Shown piece by piece: positions 25,490 to 34,767 of a DNA stretch of 64,000 nt (position 1 is the first letter of the stretch; each line of letters starts with the position of its first letter). The notes beneath the pieces were generated by a model. It made no database searches and had not been told where the DNA came from. It worked only from the letters and a program-made list of their open reading frames with translations. The position numbers and the translations under genes are program-made. This DNA is from Hyphomicrobiales bacterium (lineage in GTDB: Bacteria > Pseudomonadota > Alphaproteobacteria > Rhizobiales > Rhizobiaceae), in the NCBI GenBank assembly GCA_900469615.1, contig UBYA01000011.1:992001-1056000 (forward strand), read 5' to 3'.

Positions 25490-26527
25490 ATGACTGAATC
25501 CTCGATAATTCCCGTCTTCGATGGCCACAACGACGTGCTGCTTCGGCTGCGCCGGGGCGGCTTGAATTCCGTCAACGCTTTCCTGAATGGCGAAGCTGCC
25601 GGGCATATCGATCTGCCCCGCGCGCGCCGCGGCGGTCTCGCAGGCGGGCTCTGCGCCATATTCATTCCATCGCCCGATCAGCCGAAGCCGGAAAACGGCG
25701 ATTTTCCAACGCCTGCCCAGGCCGACGCGCTGAACGAAACCCTGGCGATGGCCCGGCTTCTTCTTGCGATCGAGGCTCAGTCCGAAGGGGCCATCAAGGT
25801 CTGCCGCTCGGCCGCCGATATCAGGCAGTCGATCGCCGACGGCCAGTTCGCCGCCGTATTTCACATCGAGGGAGCAGAAGCGGTCGCGGCCGATCTCGAT
25901 GCGCTTTACGTCCTGCATGAGGCCGGCCTGCGCACGCTTGGGCCTGTGTGGAGCCGCCCGAACGTCTTTGCCTATGGCGTGCCTTTCCGTTTCCCCTCGA
26001 CACCGGATATTGGACCCGGCCTGACGGATGCCGGCAAGGATCTGATCCGCGCGTGCAATGAGCTCAGGATCATGATCGATCTCTCGCACATGAACGAGCA
26101 GGGGTTCTGGGATATCGCGAAGCTGTCGGATGCACCGCTGGTCGCCTCGCATTCCAATGCGCATGCGCTCAGCCCGCACAGCCGTAACCTGACCGACAAA
26201 CAGCTCGACGCGATCCGCGATACCGGCGGTCTGGTCGGCATCAATTTCGGCGTGCTGTTCCTGCGCGACGACGGCGTGAGGAACACGGACACGCCGCTCG
26301 ACGTCCTCGTCCGGCACGTCGCCTACATCGCCGAGCGAATCGGCATCGAGCATGTCGCGCTCGGTTCCGATTTCGATGGCACGACCATTCCGGCGTCGCT
26401 CGGCGACGCGAGCGGCTTGCCGAAGCTGATCGACGCCCTGCGCACGCACGGGTTCGACGACCAGGCGATCGCGAAGATCGCCCATCAGAACTGGGTTCGT
26501 GTCCTCGAACGGACATGGGGCGGCTGA
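25490..26527 (+). CDS. Membrane dipeptidase-family (M19, renal dipeptidase) hydrolase
   Basis: A 345-residue zinc dipeptidase of family M19. Metal-ligand motifs are FDGHNDVL (His, Asp), FHIEGAEA (Glu), VASHSNAHAL (His, His) and GSDFDGTT (Asp). Enzymes of this family hydrolyse dipeptides and accept a D-residue at the C-terminal position, which complements the D-aminopeptidase. There is no signal peptide, so it should act in the cytoplasm. It is divergent from the dppA operon with a 212-base spacer that probably holds promoters for both. A small hairpin (CTGCCC/GGGCAG, 26548-26565) follows it. Confidence 0.88.
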   Translation: MTESSIIPVFDGHNDVLLRLRRGGLNSVNAFLNGEAAGHIDLPRARRGGLAGGLCAIFIPSPDQPKPENGDFPTPAQADALNETLAMARLLLAIEAQSEGAIKVCRSAADIRQSIADGQFAAVFHIEGAEAVAADLDALYVLHEAGLRTLGPVWSRPNVFAYGVPFRFPSTPDIGPGLTDAGKDLIRACNELRIMIDLSHMNEQGFWDIAKLSDAPLVASHSNAHALSPHSRNLTDKQLDAIRDTGGLVGINFGVLFLRDDGVRNTDTPLDVLVRHVAYIAERIGIEHVALGSDFDGTTIPASLGDASGLPKLIDALRTHGFDDQAIAKIAHQNWVRVLERTWGG

Positions 26528-26578
26528 GAGAAGATATCTTATCGTTTCTGCCCGGCGCAGGGCAGGCGGCCCGGTGGC

Positions 26579-27946
26579 CTATCGCTCGATGAGATTGATC
26601 GACAACGGATGCATCGGGCGTAACGTGACCTTCATGACCGGCTTGGGCGAAGCCTCGTTCGAGCCGGTCACGCGGAACTTCTGCAACAGGACGGCGAGGA
26701 TCGCGACCGCCTCCATCATCGCAAAGGCATTGCCGATACAGACGCGCGGCCCGGCCCCGAAGGGCATGAAGGCATAGCGATGGCGATTTCTTGCCGTTTC
26801 CGGCTCGAAGCGGTCGGGATCGAAGAGCTGCGGGTCCTCCCACAGGTCCGCATGGCGATGCACGGCGTAAATCGGCACATAGATGATGGTGCCGGCGGGA
26901 ATGGTATGCGCGCCGATGGTGAATTCGCGCATCACCGCGCGCGAGATGATCGGCGCCGGCGGATAGAGACGCATGGCCTCGGAAAAGATCTGTCTGGCAT
27001 AGATGAGCTTGGCGACATGCTCGCCAAGCAGCGGTCCGCCGCCCGTTACCGTCGAGATTTCTTCGAACAGCCGCGCCTGGCAGTCGGGATGGCGGGCAAG
27101 CAGATGGAAGGTCCAGGCAAGGCCTAGCGCCGTCGTTTCATGCCCTGCGGTAATGAAGGTCATCAGATTGTCGATCACCTCCTCGTCGTTCATCATGCGG
27201 CCGGTTTCAGGGTCGGCGGCGCCAAGGAGCATGGAAACCAGATCGCTCCGCTCCTTGCCGCTGCGCCGCCGTTCGGCAATCACCGCGCCGAGGGTTGCCC
27301 GCAGGAAAATGACGGCCGATCGGGCCTTTTCCTTGCCGGGATGAGGCATCCAGTCCGGCAAGCCGAGCAGGCCGAGCGCGAATTTCCAGCCGGTCGGCTT
27401 GAGATAGTTGGTGATATTGCGCTCGACCTTGTCGACATCGATGCCATCGCCGCCCGACATCATCGTCTCGACGATAATATCGAAGGTCGTGCGCATCATT
27501 TCCTGGCATAGGTCGAGAGGGCCGTTCTTGCCGGCGAGCCAGAGGTCGCGCCTTCGCCCGGCCGCTGCGATCATGGCCGGCTGCAGTTCCAGAAGCTTTT
27601 CGTGGCGAAAGGCACCGGCCACAGATTGGCGCTGCCATTTCCAATGGGCGCCGTCCGAGGTCAGGATGCCGCTGCCGAGCGCGGGCCCCAGCACACGGCG
27701 AACGTCCTCGCCTTTGCCGAGCGCATCGGAGTTGCGCACCAATGCCTGATAAATGAGCTCCGGGTCGGTGAGATAGACCCGCAGCTTTCCGCCGACTTTG
27801 GTGAAAACGACCGGCTCGGTGAAGACCTCCGGCGGAAGAGCATCGAGCGGATTGCGGATCAGCGAAAGCAGGACATGCGGCATCGAGCGCGGGGTGAGGG
27901 GAAACGTCGTCTGCGAGAGATCGGCAGCATTCACGCTTGCATTCAT
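26579..27946 (-). CDS. Cytochrome P450
   Basis: A 455-residue soluble P450. Key elements are the I-helix oxygen-activation motif AGHETTALGL, the K-helix ExxR (EAMRLYP) and the heme-binding loop FMPFGAGPRVCIGNAFA with Cys403 as heme ligand. There is no N-terminal membrane anchor, so it needs a soluble ferredoxin or flavodoxin reductase; none is encoded beside it. The substrate is unknown. It is transcribed away from a TetR regulator across a paired inverted repeat, which suggests induction by its own substrate. Confidence 0.93.
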   Translation of the reverse strand: MNASVNAADLSQTTFPLTPRSMPHVLLSLIRNPLDALPPEVFTEPVVFTKVGGKLRVYLTDPELIYQALVRNSDALGKGEDVRRVLGPALGSGILTSDGAHWKWQRQSVAGAFRHEKLLELQPAMIAAAGRRRDLWLAGKNGPLDLCQEMMRTTFDIIVETMMSGGDGIDVDKVERNITNYLKPTGWKFALGLLGLPDWMPHPGKEKARSAVIFLRATLGAVIAERRRSGKERSDLVSMLLGAADPETGRMMNDEEVIDNLMTFITAGHETTALGLAWTFHLLARHPDCQARLFEEISTVTGGGPLLGEHVAKLIYARQIFSEAMRLYPPAPIISRAVMREFTIGAHTIPAGTIIYVPIYAVHRHADLWEDPQLFDPDRFEPETARNRHRYAFMPFGAGPRVCIGNAFAMMEAVAILAVLLQKFRVTGSNEASPKPVMKVTLRPMHPLSINLIER

Positions 27947-27993
27947 CCTTCTGTCTCCTTGTTTGCCCCGGCGGATGCCTGTAGATCAGGATT

Positions 27994-28029
27994 AAGGTAT
28001 TTGCCTTACAAAAATAAGGTGAATACCTT
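27994..28029. promoter_or_regulatory. Operator of the divergent P450/TetR pair
   Basis: Two 15-base arms, AAGGTATTTGCCTTA (27994-28008) and TAAGGTGAATACCTT (28015-28029), are inverted copies with two mismatches and a 6-base AT spacer. Each arm is itself partly symmetric (AAGG..CCTT), as expected for a TetR-type site bound by two dimers. It lies 24 bases upstream of the tetR start and 47 from the P450 start. Confidence 0.75.
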
Positions 28030-28052
28030 AGAGCTTCAAGTGGGGAATAAGC

Positions 28053-28724
28053 ATGCCGGCAAACAAAGGCAAAAAGACAGGCGTCGCCGCGGGGTCCGAT
28101 ACGCGCGAACGAATTCTCGCCGCGACCCTGTCGCTCTTCAACCAAAAGGGGCCGGAGGCGGTGACGACCGCGGAAATCGCCAAGTCGGTGCACATCAACC
28201 AGGGCAATCTCTACTATCATTTTCGCACCAAGGAATCGCTGGTACTGGCCCTGTTTTCGCGCTTCGAGGCCGATGCTCTGGCGCTGGTCGGGGAAGCCGA
28301 TGCCGTCGAGGGTATGGATTCGAAAGCCTATGCCGGCTTTCTGCGCAAGTGGTTCTCGCTCGTCTGGACCCATCGCTTCCTGTTTCGCGACATTCCGGGC
28401 CTGCTGGCAATCGCCCCCGGCCTGCGAGCGCCGATCCTCATGGTCAGCGCCGGCATGCGCCTGTCCGTCGATGTCATCTTTCAGCGAATGGAGGATGCCG
28501 GCTTGATCCGTGTCGCGGCAGACGAGCGCAAGCCCTTGATGACCAATATGTGGATCGTCTCGACCTACTTCGCCGTCTATCTCGGCCTTCAGGAAGGCGT
28601 GCGCGATCTCGCCCCCAAGCATGTGCATTGGGGCCTCGGCCAGGTCGCAAGCCTGTTGCGGCCCTATCTTTCGGCGCAGGCGAAGGCGGATCTCGACGAG
28701 ATGCTTTCGGAGCCCTTTGCCTGA
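28053..28724 (+). CDS. TetR-family repressor beside the P450
   Basis: A 223-residue TetR regulator. The DNA-binding domain is at about residues 15-60 (TRERILAATLSLFNQKGPEAVTTAEIAKSVHINQGNLYYHFRTKESL). The rest is a helical ligand-binding domain. It is divergent from the P450 gene with an inverted-repeat operator between them, so it probably represses the P450 and itself. The stop is three bases from the end of the convergent flavin monooxygenase gene. Confidence 0.9.
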   Translation: MPANKGKKTGVAAGSDTRERILAATLSLFNQKGPEAVTTAEIAKSVHINQGNLYYHFRTKESLVLALFSRFEADALALVGEADAVEGMDSKAYAGFLRKWFSLVWTHRFLFRDIPGLLAIAPGLRAPILMVSAGMRLSVDVIFQRMEDAGLIRVAADERKPLMTNMWIVSTYFAVYLGLQEGVRDLAPKHVHWGLGQVASLLRPYLSAQAKADLDEMLSEPFA

Positions 28725-28727
28725 GGT

Positions 28728-30125
28728 CTATCCGGCCCGCCTGGAAGTGGCTGTGGTTTCGCCAAGATTGCGATAGGCGGTCGCCGGATGCGGTGCGGCG
28801 AGCCGCGGTCCGCTGCCGCCGAGCTTTTCGCGCAGGGTGCCTGTGCGATACTCGGTCTTGTAGACGCCGCGCTTCTGCAATTCCGGCACGAGAAGATCGA
28901 CGGCATCCTCGAAGCTCTCGGGCGTGACCGCATAGGCCAGATTGAAGCCGTCGACATCGGTATCCTCGATCCATTCCTGCATGAGATCGGCGACGGTCTG
29001 CGGCGAGCCGACGAACACCGGGCCGAAGCCGCCGATGCCGACCCAGTCCGCCATTTCGCGCACCGTCCATTCCTTGCCCGGGTCGATGGTGGTGAAGGTC
29101 TCGACGGCGGATTGCACCGCATTCGTATGGCGATGGCGAAGCACCTCGTCGGGCGAGAACTGGCCGAAATCGATGCCGGTCCAGCCGGAGATCAGCGCCT
29201 GCGCGCCTTCGAGGGAGACGTATTGGCGATATTCGTTGAACTTGCGCAGCGCCTCGGCATCCGTCTCGCCGAGGATCACGGTCTGGAGGTTGAAGGACAG
29301 GATGTCGCGGGGATTGCGGCCGATACGCTCGGCAGCTTCGCGAACATTGGCGACATAGCGTTTCAGGACGGCCTTGGAGGGGGCGGCGACGAAGATGCAT
29401 TCGGCATGCGCGCCGGCAAAATCCTTGCCGCGGCTCGATGCGCCTGCCTGATAGAGCACCGGGGTACGCTGCGGCGACGGCTCGCTGAGATGAATGCCGG
29501 GGACGTTGAAATGCGTGCCGGAATGGCGGATCGGATGTACTTTCTCCGGCCGCGTGAAAATGCCCTTTTCCCGATCGCGAATGACGGCATCGTCTTCCCA
29601 GCTACCCTCCCACAGCTTGTAGCAGACTTCGAGATATTCCTCCGCTAGCGCGTAGCGGTCGTCATGCTGTGTCTGGGCCGGCTGGCCGATGTTCAGGGCG
29701 CCGCTGTTCAAATAGGAGGTGACGATGTTCCAGCCGACGCGTCCCTTGCTCAGATGATCGAGTGTCGAGATACGCCGCGCGAAGGTATAGGGATGCTCGA
29801 AGGAGAGCGAGGCCGTCAGGCCGAAGCCGAGATGCTCGGTTTCATAGGCCATGGTCGGGATGAGCTGCAGCGGATCGTTGACCGGCACCTGCGCCGAATG
29901 GCGCAGGGCCGCATCGACATTGCCGTTCAGCACGTCATAGACCCCGAGCACGTCTGCGATAAACAGGCCGTCGAACTTGCCGCGCTCCAGCGTCTTTGCC
30001 AGATGGACCCAGTAGTCGAGATCCTTGTAGGTCCAGGATTTGTCGCGCGGGTGGCGCCACAGGCCGGGGGACTGGTGTCCGACGCAATTCATGTCGAAGG
30101 CATTGAGCCTGATTTCGCGTGTCAT
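28728..30125 (-). CDS. FMNH2-dependent monooxygenase (NtaA/SnaA/DszA family)
   Basis: A 465-residue bacterial-luciferase-like TIM barrel of the NtaA/SnaA/DszA subgroup. Characteristic blocks are LNAFDMNCVGHQSPGLWRHP at the N-terminus, EHPYTFARRISTLDHLSKGRVGWNIVTS and PVLYQAGASSRGKDFAG. Members use FMNH2 supplied by a partner reductase to attack sulfones, aminopolycarboxylates or similar. No flavin reductase gene is seen nearby. It is the last gene after a ribose-type ABC importer, and two DszC/SfnB-like proteins lie beyond, so an organosulfur substrate is the best guess. Confidence 0.85.
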   Translation of the reverse strand: MTREIRLNAFDMNCVGHQSPGLWRHPRDKSWTYKDLDYWVHLAKTLERGKFDGLFIADVLGVYDVLNGNVDAALRHSAQVPVNDPLQLIPTMAYETEHLGFGLTASLSFEHPYTFARRISTLDHLSKGRVGWNIVTSYLNSGALNIGQPAQTQHDDRYALAEEYLEVCYKLWEGSWEDDAVIRDREKGIFTRPEKVHPIRHSGTHFNVPGIHLSEPSPQRTPVLYQAGASSRGKDFAGAHAECIFVAAPSKAVLKRYVANVREAAERIGRNPRDILSFNLQTVILGETDAEALRKFNEYRQYVSLEGAQALISGWTGIDFGQFSPDEVLRHRHTNAVQSAVETFTTIDPGKEWTVREMADWVGIGGFGPVFVGSPQTVADLMQEWIEDTDVDGFNLAYAVTPESFEDAVDLLVPELQKRGVYKTEYRTGTLREKLGGSGPRLAAPHPATAYRNLGETTATSRRAG

Positions 30126-30161
30126 CTTGCTGTTCCTGCGATTGTATCGTTTCGCCGGCGC

Positions 30162-31139
30162 TCAGGCGCCGGCGGCTTTCTTGTTGACGAAGCTGAAGGC
30201 CAGCACGGCGAAGATCAGGAGGCCGGTGCCGACCTGCTGCCAATAGAAATTGAGGCCCGTCAGCAGCAGGCCGTTGGCGACGATGCTCAAAAGCAGCACG
30301 CCGAGCACCGTGCCGGCCACGTTCGGCCGGCCCAGCGGCGAAAAAGTCGTGCCGATGAAGGTGGCGCCGATGGCGTTGAGCATGAAGCCGTTGCCGGAGG
30401 AGGGGATATAGACGTTGACCGTCGCCGTCAGGATCAGCCCGGCAAAGGCGGCAATCGTGCTGGCGAGAACGAAAGTCACGGCCACATGCTTTGCCAGGCC
30501 GATCCCCGAATAGCGCACGGTGCGCGGCTGGATGCCGATGGCAAGCACGACGCGGCCGAAGCGCATGCGTGCGAACAAAAGGGCCGTGCCCGCGATGATA
30601 ATGGCTGCGATCAGAAGCGGCACGGGGATGTTGCCGAGTGTTCCATGCCCGATAAAGCGAAAAGCCTCGGGTATGCCCGATGGCGGCAGATAGACCGGGT
30701 TGCCGCCATCCGTCAGCAGCTGTTGTATGCTGCGGCCGATGAACAGCGTTCCGAGCGTTGCCAGGAATGGCGATACGCCGATCGCCGAAATCAGCACGGC
30801 ATTGAATGCACCGACCAGCGCGCCCGCGCCAAGGCCCGCGAGAGCGGCAAGCGGCACGGGCAGACCGGCTAGAATTCCGGAGACGAAGGCAAAACTGGCA
30901 AAGTCGACGGCTGTGCCGACCGAAAGGTCGATGCCGCCGGCGGCGACGGCAAAGGTCATGGCAATCGAGACGATGGCAAGCAGCGTGAAATTGTTGACGA
31001 GAATGCTCTGCAGATTGCCCGTACTCAGGAATGTCGGCGCGACTGCCGAAAAGAGCGAGAAAACGGCGATCAGGGCGACGATGAGCCCATAGCGCGCGAA
31101 GCTCGCCATCGGTCGGGCCGATGCTATGGAAGCGGACAT
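30162..31139 (-). CDS. Ribose-type ABC transporter permease (RbsC-like) 2
   Basis: A 325-residue inner-membrane permease of the RbsC/XylH family with about eight to ten helices. The family signatures AAGGIDLSVGTAVDFASF and GVLLLSIVANGLLL are visible. It starts two bases from the end of the first permease gene, so the two probably form a heterodimeric channel. Confidence 0.88.
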   Translation of the reverse strand: MSASIASARPMASFARYGLIVALIAVFSLFSAVAPTFLSTGNLQSILVNNFTLLAIVSIAMTFAVAAGGIDLSVGTAVDFASFAFVSGILAGLPVPLAALAGLGAGALVGAFNAVLISAIGVSPFLATLGTLFIGRSIQQLLTDGGNPVYLPPSGIPEAFRFIGHGTLGNIPVPLLIAAIIIAGTALLFARMRFGRVVLAIGIQPRTVRYSGIGLAKHVAVTFVLASTIAAFAGLILTATVNVYIPSSGNGFMLNAIGATFIGTTFSPLGRPNVAGTVLGVLLLSIVANGLLLTGLNFYWQQVGTGLLIFAVLAFSFVNKKAAGA

Positions 31140-31141
31140 GA

Positions 31142-32161
31142 TCAGATCTCCCGTTGGCGCAGCAGTGTGGTTGCCGAGACCACGATCAGGATCAGCAGGC
31201 CCTGAACGCCGCTGACCAGCGTGCTGGGCAGATTGAGCAGCTGGAAACCGTTGATGAGGAAGCCGACGAATAGCGTCGAGACCAGCGTGCCGCCGATGGT
31301 CGGAACCAGGCGGCGGGAAAAGACCGAGCCGAGCAGGGCGGTGACGACGACTGGAAGCAGCATTTCGCCGGAGCCGGTGGTGCTGCCGCTGAGATAGGCG
31401 ACCGACAAAATGCCGGCGATCCCGCCGCAGAGGCCGCTGGCGACGAAGGCTCCCGCGGTAAGTCTTCTCAACGGCAATCCGGCGGCGTGGGCTGCCTCGG
31501 GGAACTCGCCGACGGCGTAGAGCCTCAGACCGAGCGGTGTGAATTGCACGACAGCCGCGACGATGATGGTGAAGCCGATCAGCACGTAGGCGAGGACCGG
31601 AATGCCAAAGGCGTCCGAAGAGGAAAGAACGGTCAGCAGGTCGGTCGAGGCGGGCAGCACCGTGTTCTGCGTTAGGACCAGCTCCAGCCCGGCGACGACG
31701 TTCATGACGGCAAGCGTCGCCAAAAGCGGCACGATGCCGGCAAAAACGATCGCCAGCGCATTGACCGCGCCGATGGCGAGCCCGGTGACGAGCGCGCCAG
31801 CTATGGCGGCCCCATCGCCGAAGCCGAGCTGGACAAGCGTTGCATAGACGGCGGCGCTCAGGCCCATATTGGCCGCAAGCGAGAGGTCGATGCCGCCGGT
31901 GACGACATTGGAGCCGCCGGCGATCAGGACGATGGTCAGGCCGATGGCGAGCACGCCGGAAATGGCCGATTGTCCGAGCACGTTGCCGATATTGCCGACC
32001 GTCAGGAAATAAGGCGCCGTCAGCGCGAAAACCACGAGGATCGCGGCGAAGGCAAGCAGCGAACCGAACCGCAGGGCCGCAGCCGCAAGCTTGCTGCCGG
32101 TCGGCAGCTTGTGCGCCACCGCACTCTCGGGGAGAGAAGCAAACTGAACGTCAGCTGACAT
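31142..32161 (-). CDS. Ribose-type ABC transporter permease (RbsC-like) 1
   Basis: A 339-residue RbsC-family permease with the conserved GGSNVVTGGIDLSLAANMG block and multiple helices. The ATG at 32161 is chosen for its AAGGATTG site; it overlaps the ATPase stop by 11 bases, which implies translational coupling. It is the partner of the second permease immediately downstream. Confidence 0.88.
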   Translation of the reverse strand: MSADVQFASLPESAVAHKLPTGSKLAAAALRFGSLLAFAAILVVFALTAPYFLTVGNIGNVLGQSAISGVLAIGLTIVLIAGGSNVVTGGIDLSLAANMGLSAAVYATLVQLGFGDGAAIAGALVTGLAIGAVNALAIVFAGIVPLLATLAVMNVVAGLELVLTQNTVLPASTDLLTVLSSSDAFGIPVLAYVLIGFTIIVAAVVQFTPLGLRLYAVGEFPEAAHAAGLPLRRLTAGAFVASGLCGGIAGILSVAYLSGSTTGSGEMLLPVVVTALLGSVFSRRLVPTIGGTLVSTLFVGFLINGFQLLNLPSTLVSGVQGLLILIVVSATTLLRQREI

Positions 32162-33701
32162 GGCGCAATCCTTCAAGCGCGCCGGTCGATGCCGACAGCA
32201 CTTCGTCCGTGGTGGTCTGAGAGGAAATCAGCTCGCGCGCTACGCGACCGCGGAACAACACGAGTATTCGGTCGGTAATGCCCACCAGCTCTGGCAGGTC
32301 CGACGACAGCACGATCACGCCGGCGCCGCGCGCGGCAAGCTCGCCGATCAGCGAATAGATTTCGACCTTAGAGCCGATATCGACGCCGACGGTCGGCTCG
32401 TCCAGCAGATAGATTTCCGAGCGGCGGCTCAGCCATTTGGCAATCGCGACTTTCTGCTGGTTGCCGCCCGAGAGCGTGCGCACCAGCGCTTCGCGCCCGG
32501 ACGTCTTGATCTGCAGCCGCCCGATCAGGTCGTCGGCATCGTCGCTCTCCCGTTTGCGGTCGAGAAAACCGAAGCGCGTATAGCGGCGAAGGCTCGCTAA
32601 TGTGATGTTCTCGCGGACGCTGAGATCCAACCCCACGCCATGGCCGCGCCGGTCCTCCGGCACCAGCGCGATCCGGCGATCGACGGCTTCGACCGGGTTG
32701 CGCGGCTTCAGGCCATGGGCCTCGATATCCACCGTTCCGCTCGTCGCCGGCTGCAGTCCAAAAAGGGTGCGTATGAGATCCTTTGCCCCGGAGCCGAGCA
32801 ATCCTGTAATGCCGAGGATTTCGCCGCGCCGCAGCGAGAGGCTGACGTCATGGAAGCGGCCTGTCGCCGAAAGATTGTCAAGCTTGAGGATTTCCTCTCC
32901 GAGTTCGACTTTCCGTTTGGGAAACATGTCGGCGATATCGCGCTCGATCATCAGGCTTGCTATCCGGCCGGCCGAGATTTCGCTCGTCGTCAGAGAAGCA
33001 ACGTCGATACCGTTGCGCAAAATGGTGACATCGTCGCACAAGCCCTCGATTTCGGTGAGATAATGCGAGATGTAGATGATGGTCACGCCTTCGCTGCGCA
33101 GGCGCCGGATGAGGCGAAACAGGATCTCCGCTTCCTGCCGTACCAATGCTGCCGTCGGCTCGTCGAAGACGAGGATCTTCGGCTTGTGCAGTAGCGCGCG
33201 GGTGATCTGGACGATCTGCCGTTCCGCTGTCGAAAGCTCGCCGATGAGGGCATTCTTCGGCAGGTCGACGCCGAAATAATTGGCGAGAATCTCGGCGGCG
33301 CGGCGCTGCATGGCACCGCGATCAAGCAAGGGCGTCCCGCCGAGCCGAATTTCCCGGCCGAGAAAAAGCGACTCTCCGACGGTGAATGTCGGAACCAGCA
33401 GCCGATCCTGATGAATGAAATGGATGCCGAGTTCTTCGCATAGATGCGGCGTCAGGCGAGCATAGGCGCGGCCTTCGATCTCGATGCGGCCTTCGTCCGG
33501 AGTGTGCAGGCCGGCCAGGAGCTTGATCAATGTGGATTTGCCGGCACCGTTCTGCCCGACAAGCCCGTGAACGGTGCCGCGCCGGATGGCAAGCGACGCT
33601 CCGGCCAGCGCCTGGGCACCGCCGAAGCGTTTGACGATCCCATCGAAACGCAGGATATGCGGCGCGCTGTCTGCCTCGGTCGCCGGCCCGGTTGCGGTCA
33701 T
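32151..33701 (-). CDS. Ribose-type ABC transporter double ATPase (RbsA-like)
   Basis: A 516-residue protein with two ATPase modules, as in RbsA/MglA. The first has Walker A GQNGAGKST and a degenerate signature LSTAERQ with Walker B ILVFDEPTAAL. The second has an altered Walker A (TGLLGSGAKDL), signature LSGGNQQK and Walker B IYLLDEPTVG. Such asymmetry is normal in this family. The ATG at 33701 follows AAAGG. It energises the two downstream permeases. Confidence 0.9.
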   Translation of the reverse strand: MTATGPATEADSAPHILRFDGIVKRFGGAQALAGASLAIRRGTVHGLVGQNGAGKSTLIKLLAGLHTPDEGRIEIEGRAYARLTPHLCEELGIHFIHQDRLLVPTFTVGESLFLGREIRLGGTPLLDRGAMQRRAAEILANYFGVDLPKNALIGELSTAERQIVQITRALLHKPKILVFDEPTAALVRQEAEILFRLIRRLRSEGVTIIYISHYLTEIEGLCDDVTILRNGIDVASLTTSEISAGRIASLMIERDIADMFPKRKVELGEEILKLDNLSATGRFHDVSLSLRRGEILGITGLLGSGAKDLIRTLFGLQPATSGTVDIEAHGLKPRNPVEAVDRRIALVPEDRRGHGVGLDLSVRENITLASLRRYTRFGFLDRKRESDDADDLIGRLQIKTSGREALVRTLSGGNQQKVAIAKWLSRRSEIYLLDEPTVGVDIGSKVEIYSLIGELAARGAGVIVLSSDLPELVGITDRILVLFRGRVARELISSQTTTDEVLSASTGALEGLRHVS

Positions 33702-33759
33702 GAAAGAAGCCTTTCGCATTGGACGGCGATGCGGGATATCCGCATCGCCCGTTTGCAGA

Positions 33760-34767
33760 TCAACCGATGCCGAGTTTCTTGATCACGTCGGACACGTTGT
33801 TCTTGTTTGCCAGGAGGGCAGGGACATAGGTTTCACGCGGCAGTGTCTGTCCCGATAGCAGCTTGGCGACATTGCGGATGGCGGTGCGGCCGATTTCGGC
33901 CGGCTGCTGGGCGGCATCGGCGCCGGCGGGCGAGTTGGGATCGGCGACGAGCTGCAGCACTTCCGGGCTACCGTCGACGCCGTAAGTGCGGATCTCGGTG
34001 CGGCCGGCGGCGGCAAGAGCCTGCGTGGCGCCGAGCTGCGGAATGTCCCAGGCCGACCAGATCGCCTTGATCGAGCCCTTCTCCGGATACTTGTTGAGGA
34101 TCGCGGTGATCTGGGCGAAGGCGTCCTGAACCGTGTTCGGAATGACGTCGCGCAGCTCGGGCTGGATGATCTTCACTTTCGGGAAGTATTTGACGACATT
34201 GACGAGCTGGTCGTAGCGGATCGCGCAGGGCGTGACGCCGTAGAAGCCGTTGAAGACGACGATATTGCCCTCGCCGCCGATGTCGGAAACGAGCTGCAGC
34301 GCCAGGTCCTTGCCGATGCCCCAATTGTCCGAGGTGGTGTTGTTGACAGAGTTGGTCGAGCCGACATCGACGGTCAAAACGGGAATGCCGGCATCGCGAG
34401 CCTTTTTCAGCCAGGGATCGATGACGCTCAGCGTGCCGAGGATCTGCACGATCGCATCCGGCTTCTGCGCGATCAGCGTTTGCAATTGCGAGACCAGCTT
34501 GCCGTCATTGCGGCCGGCATCGACGGCGATCGGCGTGCCGCCCAGCCGCTTCACCTCGTCGATCTGGGCATTGTAGGCTTGCAGGTCGAAATAGTGGTCG
34601 GTTCCCGTCGCGCTGATGGCAACCCGCTTGCCTTTCAACGACAGGGCGTCGTCGGCAGCCGCGGCGGTCTTCGACAGGATGCTCGAAGCCGCAATCGCCG
34701 TTCCCGCGACGGCCGTCAGCTTCAAAATGTCCCGGCGGCCAAGTCCGGCCGTTTTTTCCTTGGTCAT
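33760..34767 (-). CDS. Ribose-type ABC transporter substrate-binding protein, Tat signal
   Basis: A 335-residue periplasmic binding protein of type I fold. The N-terminus has a twin-arginine-like motif (LGRRDILKLT) and a hydrophobic stretch ending near TAAAAD. The mature part shows the family pattern KRVAISATGTDHYFDLQAYNAQIDEVKRLGG and PVLTVDVGSTNSV. It is the first gene of the importer operon. The ligand is unknown; neighbouring monooxygenases suggest a non-sugar compound. Confidence 0.88.
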   Translation of the reverse strand: MTKEKTAGLGRRDILKLTAVAGTAIAASSILSKTAAAADDALSLKGKRVAISATGTDHYFDLQAYNAQIDEVKRLGGTPIAVDAGRNDGKLVSQLQTLIAQKPDAIVQILGTLSVIDPWLKKARDAGIPVLTVDVGSTNSVNNTTSDNWGIGKDLALQLVSDIGGEGNIVVFNGFYGVTPCAIRYDQLVNVVKYFPKVKIIQPELRDVIPNTVQDAFAQITAILNKYPEKGSIKAIWSAWDIPQLGATQALAAAGRTEIRTYGVDGSPEVLQLVADPNSPAGADAAQQPAEIGRTAIRNVAKLLSGQTLPRETYVPALLANKNNVSDVIKKLGIG

